A stretch of DNA of 64,000 bases from Lepidurus packardi (taxonomy: Eukaryota; Arthropoda; Branchiopoda; Notostraca; Triopsidae). The notes under the pieces were generated by a model. That model was not told the DNA's origin. It did not search any database and worked only from the letters and a program-made list of their open reading frames with translations. The stretch is taken from the NCBI GenBank assembly GCA_023053545.1, contig JAKZAN010000002.1, positions 9,358,790-9,422,789 of the forward strand, written 5' to 3'. Positions 24,801 to 34,831 of this stretch are shown here, piece after piece (position 1 is the stretch's first letter; the number at the start of each line of letters is the position of its first letter). A program made the position numbers and the translations under genes.

Positions 24801-25511
24801 TCTCTTTCCCTTGTCTAGGGCAATTTGGAGCTGGTGTCTTCCCATCGATTCACAATGGGCAGTCTAGGATGGCTCAAACTCAACGTAACTGATGCTGTCC
24901 ACAAGTGGTTCAACTCCCCAGGTTCCCCCAAGCTCCGCCTCCTCGTGGATTGCGCCGGTTGTGGGAGAAACGTCCACCCGGTCCTGTTCGGACCCAGCAT
25001 TACCAGTAATTCGGAGCAGCAGCCCCAAAACCCGGCTCGACAGCAAAGCGAGAGGCGATACCGGGACCGCATGGAGGAATCACCCGCAGAAGGTCGAGAA
25101 CGGCATCAGCGGCCGTTTTTGATGATCCGAACGGAGGCGTTTACGTCACACCGTCTGCGCAGGCGCGCGCTCGAGTGCACGCCCACTACCAGAGCTTGCT
25201 GCAAGCAGCGCTTCTTCGTCAGTTTCAGTAAACTGGGCTGGGACGACTGGATCATCGCCCCTAGCGGCTACTACGCCAACTACTGCCGAGGCGACTGTGG
25301 AGGAGCCCATCGCACGCCCGATACTTTCCTCAACTACCATTCCCATGTGTTGGAAGAGTTTCGCAGAATGGACCACGCCTTTCCTGATCTGCAACCATGC
25401 TGCGCCCCCACGAAATTTTCTTCCATGTCTCTCATTTACTTCGGACCGGATATGAACATCATCAAGCGAGATTTACCCAAAATGGTGGTCGATGAATGCG
25501 GTTGTCCTTAA
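21825..25511 (+). CDS. Activin/inhibin-beta-like TGF-beta ligand precursor
   Basis: Secreted TGF-beta superfamily ligand of the activin-beta type, expected to signal through type I/II receptor kinases to Smad2. Three exons in one frame: 21825-22410, 23376-23650, 24819-25511; 517 residues. The first exon has a hydrophobic signal region (VFLLLQVVTISVLVLW), then a low-complexity Ser/His/Asn-rich propeptide; exon 2 carries LWNGKQALLEF-like propeptide sequence. A furin-type site (RLRRR) in exon 3 precedes the mature domain of about 115 residues. This holds nine cysteines in the activin/TGF-beta pattern: ACCKQRFFVSF, GWDDWIIAPSGYYANYC, QPCCAPTKFSSMS and the terminal CGCP. GWxDWIIAPxGYxANYC favours activin over BMP types. 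An upstream in-frame GTG exists, but the ATG chosen directly precedes the signal peptide. Confidence 0.94.
23049..23334. repeat. Tandem imperfect duplication with a hairpin in activin intron 1
   Basis: Two copies of roughly 107-113 bp (about 23049-23155 and 23222-23334) share AAGT.TTTCCC, an inverted CTTGTAC...GTACAAG hairpin (23078-23099 and 23255-23276), and CAGTTTTCCCAAACTGCTGA. The two hairpins keep perfect or near-perfect pairing although their loops differ. They lie in intron 1, just before exon 2. Confidence 0.75.
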
Positions 25512-27074
25512 TTGACCATTCTGGGGGAAAACTAGTAAACTATCGTAGCAACGAAAAGAAAGGCGTTTGCTAACAGTCACTGCCAAAAAATATTTCGGTA
25601 AAAAAAGTTGATCTGTTTTCTTCATTTTTTGGGGGAATTTTGTTTTTTGCGATGGGAATGTTAAAAACCAAGAAAAAAAACGTTCCAATAGGAAGAAATA
25701 AGAATTGTTGACTAAGTTTTTGGTGGCAGTGCGTGTTTGGGCGGGATGACAAACAATTTAACTGTTTTAACAAGTCTTTCAGCAGAAAAATGTAGATTTT
25801 TTTTTTACTCTCGAGTCGAGTCGATTGGGACAAGAAAGTGCTGGGGTGCATAAGTACGTGAGCAAGGTTTTTGGAAACTTACGGAAAGTTTTTCCAAGTC
25901 TGCGATGTGGAAGTGCCAAAATGGGTGAAAAATTTCGGGGGGAAGAGAGCAGAACACTTTTGCGTAGTGAGCCAACTCGTCTAAGCAAAACATTGAACAC
26001 TGAGGAACACTGAGAAGATGAGCTCATTTGTCGCCCATCTCGCCCTCCCTTTCAAGCCTGTGATTTTGAAGATGCCACTGCGGTGCTAATGACCCGTAAA
26101 AATTTCGTTTCTTTTCTTTTTCTCCTTGTTTCTTATTTTTATTCCGCCTTTATCCTCGCCAATGCCCCCTTCAGAAACCCGTTGTGCGTCGTGTGTGTGG
26201 TGAAAGGCTGATTGACGATCAAAGTGTAGCCCCGCCCTCTTTAGCCCGTTCTCGTATACCCCCTCCTTGCCCCTCCTCCGGAAACGGCCAGTAGTAACCT
26301 GTCCCTGTTTTCTTTCTTCAAAGGGTCTTATTTCTGCTTCCCTGCAGCGTCGTCGTTCTTTTTCGGTGCATTTTTGCTATTCTGCCAGAAAAAAAAAACA
26401 GTCAAAGAGTACGATTTTCTTCCCCCACTCGATCCGGATATCACATTCCATGAGACTGATTTTTAATTCGTAAAGTATCTTTCCAAAGCACTCCTTCCTT
26501 AGACAGTTCCTGTCTTGTCTGAAAGAGAAGCTCTTCCCTTTGCCTTGCCTATCTGTCGTAGCATGTGTTCCTTTCCAAAGGAAAGCTCGGAGTTCTTTCG
26601 CATCTAATTGCTGCTTTAAGAGATTTTTTTTCCCCTCGGATCCAATACTGAGTTGAGTTTATCAAATTTTCCTTACCTACCGACCGATCCATCGAAAGCG
26701 AAGGCAAAAAGCAAAACAAAAAAAAAAGCTTCGTGAAAAGTTAGTACGCATTCACCAAAATATTGTGTGCTATGCAACAAATGGTGCAGATGAAATGCAA
26801 AAGATGGCGTGTGGAATTAGAGTGACGGGTCGTTTGTAGATTTTGTACGCTTTAGTGGCCAAGGCAGTGTATACAGCTATGCAACGTTAAAACAAAACCA
26901 ATCAAAAAAGAAGACTATAACAACATACTTCGGATTTGTTTGGGATCCCAGAGTTGTATTACATGGCAGGGTTTGTGATATAACTATAAGATCTTCGGCG
27001 GGCCGAAAGACTTGTAGCTTTTAAAGGAAAAAAACACACAAAAAACAAAAAAATTTATCGGCATGCTTCGCCAT
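25512..27074. other. Convergent 3' regions of activin and MTHFR
   Basis: A 1.56 kb stretch between two convergent stop codons (activin + and MTHFR -). It should contain both 3' UTRs. No protein-like frame, RNA gene or clear repeat was recognised. Confidence 0.5.
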
Positions 27075-30019
27075 TTAGGATGCATTGTCGGTGGCAGCTG
27101 CAGCATTGGCAGCAGCTGCCATGAGTTCGTCGAAAGTATAGTGACTGGGTGAAAAGGCGAGAAGGTGTTCCGGCTCTCCTTCTCCGTTTTGATCTATTGC
27201 AGGCTCGCCGATCCAGGCTTGCTGTTTATGTAGTTCTGCTTGCGTAAACATGGTTGTCAGGACATCCCAAAGACAGTTTTCTTTCGGATAATCATTGTCT
27301 ACCAAATTGACCAAGTAATAGCGATCTGCCACATCATTTATCAAACGACGAGAACCAGAGCCCTCTGGGTACAATTTGCCCCACGTTTCGCGCCAAAGAC
27401 CAAACGCTTCGTCCTAAATGAGACGAATGTAGTATCAAACCAGTTCGTCTTTATTTATTTTTACGCTTTTTTTACCTTCCAGACTTTGAAACTAACCGGG
27501 TCGACCACAGTAGGCTGAACAATCTCTCGGCCAGGAAACACTCCCCAGGTAACGGCAATGGGGCGGTGCTTGTGGCTGTTGGTGTACTCTCGTCCAGCTG
27601 CATTTATGATGTGGTAATTGACCCTAGAGAAGGAGGGTAACACTTGGAGCAACGCTTGCACGTTATCTGCGCAAGTGAAGAACTCCAAGTAGGCTTTCTG
27701 GTAAACGTAGCCTTCTGGTGCCCCCCAGCCGAAAACGGGGTCTTGGGAAGAAGCGCCGTTTACATTAGGTTGCGAATTAATCGTAAGAACGCCTCTGCGG
27801 TTAAAATCGGCCAGTTTTTCGCGAAGAATATACGTTTCTGGGCTGATTTCTTCTTCATTCCAAGCCGTTCTGGTTACCTTTAAAATCGTGGACGTTTAAA
27901 TTCATAGCAGCGTTCGTTTTGTACCTTCGACTTAAACTTAGACTAGCCAGACTTCCTTGATTTACGCTTATAAGCGTTCGCTTTAGCCCAAACTTTGAAA
28001 GGTTACCGAAGTCGACTTGGAAAGTCTTGAGTCTAAACGAACACCTATAAACAAAAGTTTACAATTGCTCTACCGATGGGGCGGTGCTTGTAGAAAATAA
28101 ACAAAAGCAACATGAATTGTTCGATATCGAGAAAGGAGATAAATAAACAAGAGGCGGGGTTAAGTTTAAGTCTAGGCCCAAGAGTACTCGCTATAAACTT
28201 GCGACCGAAACTAAAAGTCGACTTCCAAAGTCTAAGTCGACTTGCTAAAGAAAATGCTTATAAGCCCGAAGTCTGGCGAAGTCTACCTATCTCGAACGCT
28301 TATATGCGCAAAGTCTTGGGTAGACTTTTAAGTCGGCTTGAACTTTAGTGAAAACCAACGCGGCTCATGTTTAATGAATTGGGAAAATTTGTAAGGAATT
28401 TTTTAGCTACCTTAACACCTCGTTCGTTAGGTTTGCCAGTCACGTAGTTCGCAAAAACGTCGAAAACGTCTTGCTCTGAGCGAAGCTCTGTTCCCCACAT
28501 GTTGATGAGCTCATCTTTGGGACTTTTGCTTTTGAGGTAGAATAAATAGTAGTCTTTAAGCTCGCCGAAAGCTGGCGAATCAGCCATTCCCCATCGACCG
28601 TTAGGAAACTCATCCCAATGTTGTGTTCGGTGGATGTAGGCTTTCGGACGCGATGACCAAAAAATCGGTCGCACCGTTTCGGTAGAGCGTTTTGCATTCG
28701 CAGCTAAACGCCAAGGTAACGGACGTCGAGGATCAGCCCGCCACAAGCCCAATTGCTTTAAAATGGTGACAGTAGCTACTTCACTACAAGAAAAGCTAGT
28801 GTTACAAGCGAAACTTAAAAGTTTAACGTTGAGTACCGATTTAGAGTGTAAAAATGCACGCCTGGTGCATGTCCTGAGCGAAAGAGTTCGCGTATCATGG
28901 TAACTGCCTGATGAATACCGTAATTACGAATAGCTTCATCGTTATCCTTTAATGGATTTAAAACATCCGTAATTTCTTTGGGTACTTCCAGCTTGGATAA
29001 CTTGACTATATGTCTCAAAGATTCATAACTCTGGAAATGATAAAAATAATAATAAACAAAAATCTGTAAAAATGTATTCTAATTATATGGATTGGCTTGA
29101 ATACTTGTATTGGCATAACACCCGGTATAATAGGAACGGTAATACCCAGCACTCTGCAATCATCTACAAACTTCTGAAAAGTTTCTGGCCGGAAAAAGAG
29201 TTGCGTTATAATAAAATCCGCTCCAGCGTCAACTTTGTCTTTGAGGTAAATCAAATCCTGTTCATAAGTAGTAGCTTCGGGATGACCGGTAGGGTACCCT
29301 GCTACAGCTATAGTAAAATGCGACCCGAATTCTTCCTTAATTAATTTGACTAAGTCTGTTGCATAACACAACGAGTTGTCTTTAGGACACCATTCTTCAG
29401 CCACAGGAATATCTAAAGGACAAAAATTATGCGTTCAAACAAAAGAAAAGTTCGGCATAATCAGGATTTACCTCCACGTAGAGCCAAAATGTTGCGAATG
29501 CCGAGATCTTTGGCTCGTGTGAGGTGTTTGAGGACTTCTTCCCGGGTCATATTGCCACAAGTGAGATGAAGCATCGTTTCAAGTCCACAGTAATTCAAAG
29601 CGGCACTGGCTATAGTCATTGAAGACGTTTCTGTGTCCCCGGTGGGGTTTCCGGCTGGATGCCAAGTTATATCACAAAACAACGGACCACCAGCCCGCAT
29701 GCGATCAAATCTGTAAGAAGAAAAAGACATTTTAGGAGTAATATGAAACGGTTGTTATTTGTTCTGTGCCGTACCGAGCTAGGAGATTCACGGCGCCTTC
29801 TTTAGTTCTCGGAGGGAAAAACTCCAAGGAGAAAAATTGATCATGGCTTTCTAGGCGGGCATGTACTTTGTCGATGAGTCGCTCGTACGTATCAAAATCT
29901 GCGGGAGACGAGGAACGTTCGTTTGGTGTATCGTGTCCACTTTCTTCACTGCTTTGGCTAGAAATAGCCCATTCGTCTTCCTTTGATTGTTGTCTTCGCT
30001 CAGCTTCTAGTTTGCCCAT
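27075..30019 (-). CDS. MTHFR: Methylenetetrahydrofolate reductase
   Basis: Cytosolic flavoenzyme that reduces 5,10-methylene-THF to 5-methyl-THF, feeding methionine synthesis. Seven exons on the minus strand: 30019-29775, 29710-29472, 29412-29105, 29030-28837, 28783-28411, 27877-27476, 27413-27075; 699 residues against about 656 in human. The N terminus has a Ser/Thr-rich segment ([13 protein letters not shown]), matching the phospho-regulated region of animal MTHFRs. The catalytic barrel shows [10 protein letters not shown] (catalytic Glu), [18 protein letters not shown] and [11 protein letters not shown]. The C-terminal AdoMet-binding regulatory domain shows [21 protein letters not shown] and VNLVDNDYP. 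The exon 27877-27476 has no early ATG but is fixed by splice phase and similarity ([11 protein letters not shown]). An Ala-rich C-terminal extension follows the conserved end. It diverges from the snoRNA host gene. Confidence 0.97.
27910..28350. repeat. Foldback-like inverted repeat in an MTHFR intron
   Basis: The intron between MTHFR exons 28783-28411 and 27877-27476 holds two arms related as inverted repeats. The left arm, about 27925-28040, has CGACTTAAA...CCAGACTT...TATAAGCGTTCG. The right arm, about 28220-28345, carries the reverse complement of the same blocks. Other GTCGACTT-type words recur between them. No clear target duplication was identified, so a MITE origin is inferred. Confidence 0.6.
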
Positions 30020-30459
30020 CTTCTAGGTTTATGTCGTTCCAAAATATCGTGTTTTAACTAAAAAGAGCAGACCATTATTAGGGACGACTGGGTTAACATG
30101 GAATATGTTTACCTGTTGCTAAGCTATGATTCCTTACTGAAGCATTCAAATTTAGCGCCTTAATCTACTGGCTAGGTGACGAAAACTAGTTATGGGTTCG
30201 CTGTGTTACAAACAAAAGAGACTGAATACAAGGGGAACACGGGCTTTTATACCTCTCAGAGTAATCAGAAATGGCACGTGATTGACACGTGACTTCTTAC
30301 TGTTGTAAAAAGCACTCTTCTGCGCAAGACAAAATGGGAGATTAGTCGAAATTGACGCGAGCCAACGTTCACAGTTTAGCTTGATATCCACGCCGTTGCG
30401 TTGAACGGACCGGAGTCGCCGCCATTGTGTCAAGAAGCTCCAAAGGAAAAGCACGTGAA
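30020..30459. promoter_or_regulatory. Shared MTHFR / snoRNA-host upstream region with three CACGTG boxes
   Basis: The region between the MTHFR start codon (minus) and the first donor of the snoRNA host gene (plus) carries CACGTG at 30275-30280, 30286-30291 and 30452-30457. The first two are separated by five bases. CACGTG is the palindromic E-box bound by Myc/Max and related bHLH-ZIP factors. Promoter function is inferred from head-to-head layout and motif clustering. Confidence 0.55.
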
Positions 30460-30732
30460 GTAAGTTTTATACGTCGTTTAAAAAAAACGAAAATTGGTGT
30501 TATATTTATTATGCTATGTTAAGATACTTTCTGAATTAGGAATCTGTTTTATTGGATTCGTACTTTCGAGCTCACTTTCATCATTTTGAACATTTTCAGG
30601 TTCATTTACATTACGATCGATGTTCGATAAAGCGATGAAACCTGTACAGGAAGGTTCTAGGTATTCCCAATATCTAAATCCAGGTATTATGGTATTTAGA
30701 ATTTGATTGCTTGTTAGTGTTATATGCAAGGA

Positions 30733-30798
30733 AACTATGATGTATTTTAGAAAGTAGTGGACTGAATTTCGGTGAGGTCAAATCTTTCATCTGAGGCT
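30733..30798 (+). ncRNA. Box C/D snoRNA copy 1
   Basis: Box C ATGATGT at 30737-30743, guide AGAAAGTAGTGGA just before box D' CTGA (30762-30765), C'-like GTGAGGT at 30772-30778, and box D CTGA at 30791-30794. The terminal stem is weak. The guide is identical to that of copies 2 and 4. It should direct 2'-O-methylation of an RNA containing TCCACTACTTTCT; the target was not identified. Confidence 0.7.
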
Positions 30799-30881
30799 CT
30801 ATATTTAAATTGATTGATTCCTTTTTAGATAATGAAAAAACTTAAAATAATTTTTATTGTCAGGATGAAGGTCAACTCCGC

Positions 30882-31566
30882 ATGAATGGTCGAAAAACGG
30901 TCTTGAAGTTGGGGCTTTTGAGGCGTGATGGTTTGGTTCCTCATGGATATAATAAGTAAGTTTTGCCTTTTCAATTTTTATAATGCGATAAAGTTCTGTC
31001 ATGTATTGTAAAAGACACAAATGGTAAGCCCTTATGATTAGCTTAGAAAGTAGTGGACTGACATTCTTATGAAGCCATTTTGTTTCTCCTGAAGGGTCAT
31101 AATCTGTAACTGTAACCTGTCTTGTGCTATTTTACAAACCTATTCATGTCTTCTGTTATTGGTTTCCTTTAGAATAACGACGCGTCCGAAGCTTCTGTCA
31201 CGAAATGCGGTTCCTGAAGCTAAAGCCTACTATTGTGCTCTTGCAGCCATGAAAGCTGATCATGAAAAACTTTTGTTAGTCTTCAAAAGCACAGTAAGTT
31301 GATCTGTTTCTTTCCCATTTCTGCTATAGCCCACGATTTAATAAAAACTTTTAGGGGACAACTAGAAGTCCTATCGTTTTCTCAGAAAGCAGTCCACTCA
31401 CAAGTCATGAAGTCAACTTTTTATGAAGGATCTTTTGTTCCAAAATAGCTTCACAAATAATAACGCTTTTTCGGTATCTTCCCTTATTGGACATATTTGT
31501 TTCTTGTAGTTTCACGCCTGGGACAGAAAGCCTGAAAATTACTCGTATATATACTTCGGGGATTAG
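30882..31566 (+). CDS. Possible 83-residue ORF in the snoRNA host exons
   Basis: Segments 30882-30955, 31173-31293 and 31510-31566 join in frame across two introns. The frame begins MNGRKTVLKLGLLRRDG, runs through KAYYCALAAMKADHEKLLLV and ends YSYIYFGD. The product is basic. The TAG at 31564-31566 lies three bases before the last exon end, so it would not trigger decay by the usual rule. Against it: an earlier out-of-frame ATG opens a six-codon frame in the same exon, no homologue is recognised, and 83 codons can be open by chance. Confidence 0.3.
31029..31096 (+). ncRNA. Box C/D snoRNA copy 2
   Basis: Box C ATGATTA at 31034-31040, guide AGAAAGTAGTGGA, D' CTGA at 31058-31061, C'-like ATGAAG at 31069-31074, and D CTGA at 31089-31092. 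The ends pair as CCCTT/AAGGG. This is the best-formed of the four copies. Confidence 0.8.
31368..31431 (+). ncRNA. Degenerate box C/D snoRNA copy 3
   Basis: Same layout and intron position as copies 2 and 4, with a TCCT/AGGA terminal stem and a C'-like ATGAAG. Box C is degraded (ATCGTTT), D' reads CTCA and the guide reads AGAAAGCAGTCCA. It is probably decaying or redirected to another site. Confidence 0.5.
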
Positions 31567-31623
31567 CAAGTACGTTTACTTATTTGAATTGGTGTTAGAA
31601 TAAACGGTTTAGGAAAGAAAGAG

Positions 31624-31689
31624 TTCTTATGATTATATCAGAAAGTAGTGGACTGACATGTCATGAAGCCAATTATTTTCGATGAAGAA
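31624..31689 (+). ncRNA. Box C/D snoRNA copy 4
   Basis: Box C ATGATTA at 31629-31635, guide AGAAAGTAGTGGA, D' CTGA at 31653-31656, C'-like ATGAAG at 31663-31668, and terminal stem TTCTT/AAGAA. Box D is altered to ATGA at 31682-31685, which may weaken processing. Confidence 0.65.
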
Positions 31690-32011
31690 TATTTATTTAT
31701 CAAGCTTTAGTAGCTTTAATATGTTTTAACTATTTACGAAATAGCTTATTGGAGTTTTTTTTGTGACCTTTTCTCAGGAACCTGCTCTATGCATTGGGCG
31801 ATTTTGCTTATCCTCGGTTGAGGAATTGAAGACGCACTACAATACACAGATCTTATGAAAAACCAATGTATTATGTATTTTCGAAACCAGACCGAGAATG
31901 TTTAACGTTTAGACCCATGTTTACTGTTTGTAGTGAATACATAACTGTAAGTGTTGGTGTACATTAAAAAAATGAAAACAGAAAAACATGAAAATTTCCC
32001 AACAAAGTAAT

Positions 32012-32770
32012 TTAAGACGTGACAACCTCACTGGCTACATCAAAGCTAATTCCTTCGATATCTACTTCAGACTCGGATGCATTTAATGCGTTGAGGGTAA
32101 CTTCAGCTTTACTAGCTCCGAGCATGGCTGAAGAAGTAGAAGGCGTGGCAGTTGACATACGCTGCGCCATCGAAGAAGAGGCAGACGAGGAGGGGCCAGC
32201 GATGCTAGACACGCCTTTACTAGTTGAGGGCGTGGGTGCTTTTGAAACGGGGGCTGTTAAGCCTGCCGCTTCGTAGGTCTTTTTCTGAATTCCCGTTCTA
32301 AGTTGCGATCTAAACATTAACACAGTCGTCAATTTTAGTTTTAACACAACAGTAATGAAGCAAGTGAGGCTTCTTACGCAGTGCGGTCCTTAACATGTTC
32401 TGTGATTTTTTCCATATCATCGGCAAACTTCTTTACGGCTTGTCTTAGCATGTCTACTTCTTCCTCGGACCATTTCCTATAATTATAATGTGTTCATTAT
32501 TTTTTTTTTCTTTTAAAATCTTGGACTAAGTTCGTTTACCCGCCTGTGGTTGTTTCCGCTGACGGGTGAAGTTGCATGGTGAGTTTGGCTAATGAAGTAA
32601 ACGCGATTCCTGCAGCGGAAAATATTTCTCCCACCTAAGCAAATTATTAAATTAACTTAATAACTATTAACTTCATAATCCATCCAATCTTGTTCCTTTT
32701 CAAGCAACGCTACTCGAGTTTAGGCACACTAACGAATTCTGGAAGTTCTTACTTTGTTGGCGGAATTCAT
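32012..32770 (-). CDS. BAP18: BAP18-like chromatin complex subunit
   Basis: Homologue of vertebrate BAP18 (C17orf49), a nuclear SANT-domain protein found with NURF/MLL-type chromatin complexes. Four minus-strand exons: 32770-32753 (only six codons), 32634-32540, 32476-32378, 32309-32012; 169 residues, close to 172 in human. The N-terminal block VGEIFSAAGIAFTSLAKLTM is nearly family-identical. The SANT-like region reads KWSEEEVDMLRQAVKKFADD, then KKTYEAAG. A Ser/Thr/Ala/Pro linker leads to the conserved C-terminal VTLNALNASESEVDIEG. It converges with the snoRNA host gene: stop codon 32012 is only tens of bases from the estimated host end. Confidence 0.93.
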
Positions 32771-33051
32771 TCTGTGAAATGGGTATAAAACGAAGCGAAG
32801 AGGTGTACTTTATGAGGAAACGGACAATTCGGTAAGTTTGCTAACTGAGAAAGTTAAATTTCAGCGCTCATACTGAGTTTTGTTTTCATTCGTCCAAAGT
32901 TTTACCACTACAGCGTGTGGAGCAGCACTGTTTAGGAGGCTTGGCGGCAATTAATTTTGTCCACAAAGGCGGGAAATTCAAATGCAAGCATTTTGATGAG
33001 GGATGTTTTTTATATTTAAAACAAATATTTCATATATTATTTCGGTTTGCA

Positions 33052-34831
33052 CTACTTCAATGACCATAATTTTAAACTATTATCTTCTCTTATACTCTCG
33101 AAGTTCAAAAGAACAGAACTATCATCATCATCGTCAACACTTGGGAAATGTCGCTGCCCGGACGAAGTGGCGATTATCGGCAGTGAAGGATGTAAACTAC
33201 AGTGTACGCAATTAGCTTAGGTTTTAACAAGTGATATTTGCCGTTACCTAAGACCATTAACACAGTCTTGGTGAACTTCGAATTCTAATACACTCGATAG
33301 ATTGGTACTGGAATATGTACTAGGATTCGTATTCGATTGCAGGTCCCATACTGACACCTTTCCATTACTGTTGCCTACACAACAATGTTGTTTAAAGCGA
33401 CAAAAAAATTATGAAATATACCTGAAAAAAGGTAGCGTCCTTGATGATCCAAGTCAAAATAGACTCGTTGGTTTGTATCCACGCTTCTTTGTAAAACGTG
33501 TAATATTTGGCCAGGATTGCGCAGGTCCCAACCCAGTATCTCATTATCCTATCGTTTAATAGTGAATAATTATTTACGAACCCGGATTAAAAAATTATGC
33601 TACCTTTCTTCCGCCACTGAATAATTTAGTTCCATCAGACGAGAAACACAAATGGGTGATTCCACCAGCTTGCCCGTTTAACAAGCACAAAGGAGTGCCA
33701 TCAGGCTCTGCATACAAACCTAAGAGAAGAAAACTTTTGCCTTAAAGCAACGGGATAATCTTTCATTCTTGGTATTAATACCTATTGATCGGAGATAACT
33801 GCCTGCTGCGTAGAGAGAAGGCATAGCTGGATTGACCGCAATACATGAAATAATACCCACTTGGGAAATGAGCTCTCCTTTTGAACCTAGTGTCCGCTTG
33901 ATATAAGCCTCTATTTAACATCATTACTGTTTAAAGGAATACTTTTAGTGTATCGGGTCTCACAATCTCTTCCCGGTTGATTCACATCAAAAACTCGTAT
34001 GCAACGATCAAACCCGCAGTAAAGCTTGGTACCAGACGGATCAAATGCTAAGCTATAGGCAGCTGTTACCTCGTCAACCCTGTAGAAATAATTATCAAAT
34101 AATTTACTTTCCAAATCTTTTAGGCTTAATTTACTGATTATAGGCTCGATAAGAGCACCGCAATTCGCCTGTATAAGCGTCCCAAAGGTGTATAGGGTTA
34201 TCTCGGGCTGTAGTTGCGAAACTGCAAAAGAGTACTTCAAATTTGTATCTAACTTTTTAAACGGAAATTTACCAGCAAGTAGCTGGATCCGCAGAGGACA
34301 TTAACGTGTACCAAGCATAGTCGTAGACTAGTTCTTTAGCCTGAACTTGAAGTACTGAACTCATTTCTGGTAATGGAGCGTTCTGGTATTCGTCCAAGTT
34401 ATATAATTCTTGTGGCAAGTTAAATAATCTGATAACATTATCGTCGCTATTTGTCATTATACAGCTTCCATCCGGTGACCTAATAGATTTCAATGGAAAT
34501 TCAAAGTGTGTAAGGTATATTCTCTTGATACTTAAATAAAATTAAATCACCATTTACATCCTTTTGAGAAGGAAGTCCTGAATTCAGTTGCATTAGTAAT
34601 TAATTCGGGCTGCTTTGATAAATCATAGGGAACGATGTAAGGCTGCATTAATAATTCCTCAGTCTCAATCTCATCGTCACCCTGTAGGCATTCTTCTGCA
34701 ATTTCATTATTCTCCAAAGTTACTGCAGGTACTGTTGAGTAAATGCCTTCAGTCACGACTTCCACTTGGGCAATTTGTGCTGCTCCAGTCGTTTCTACCT
34801 GTATTTCCTCGGTTATTAACTTTGTTTCCAT
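33052..34831 (-). CDS. WRAP53: WRAP53 / TCAB1 telomerase Cajal body protein
   Basis: WD40 protein that binds CAB-box RNAs and brings telomerase and scaRNPs to Cajal bodies. Nine minus-strand exons in frame: 34831-34551, 34479-34273, 34221-34135, 34079-33943, 33886-33782, 33719-33604, 33548-33422, 33374-33248, 33196-33052; 443 residues. The acidic, variable N terminus (about 95 residues) is followed by WD repeats marked by [61 protein letters not shown] and [15 protein letters not shown]. These match TCAB1 in order. Start chosen is ATG at 34829-34831; an in-frame GTG upstream is not needed. The junction at 33942/33887 is the least certain, because a 36 bp alternative intron is also readable. 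It diverges from DGK. Confidence 0.95.

Larger units (their letters stand above)
30400..31985 (+). ncRNA. snoRNA host gene (spliced transcript with four intronic C/D-like elements)
   Basis: Predicted exons: about 30400-30459, 30864-30955, 31173-31293, 31510-31569 and 31778 to about 31985, each bounded by usable GT..AG sites (first donor GTAAGT at 30460). Each of the four introns contains one related box C/D-like element ending about 70-92 nt before the acceptor, the spacing typical of intron-processed snoRNAs. The host start and poly(A) site are estimates; an ATTAAA word near 31965 is a candidate signal. Exons 2-4 also join into an 83-codon open frame (30882-31566), so the transcript may be coding; it matches no family I know. 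Confidence 0.7.

Noticed and set aside
33911..33946. 36 bp alternative intron in WRAP53
   Set aside because: Too short compared with the 55 bp minimum seen elsewhere here; the 56 bp alternative keeps the frame and better matches the family.
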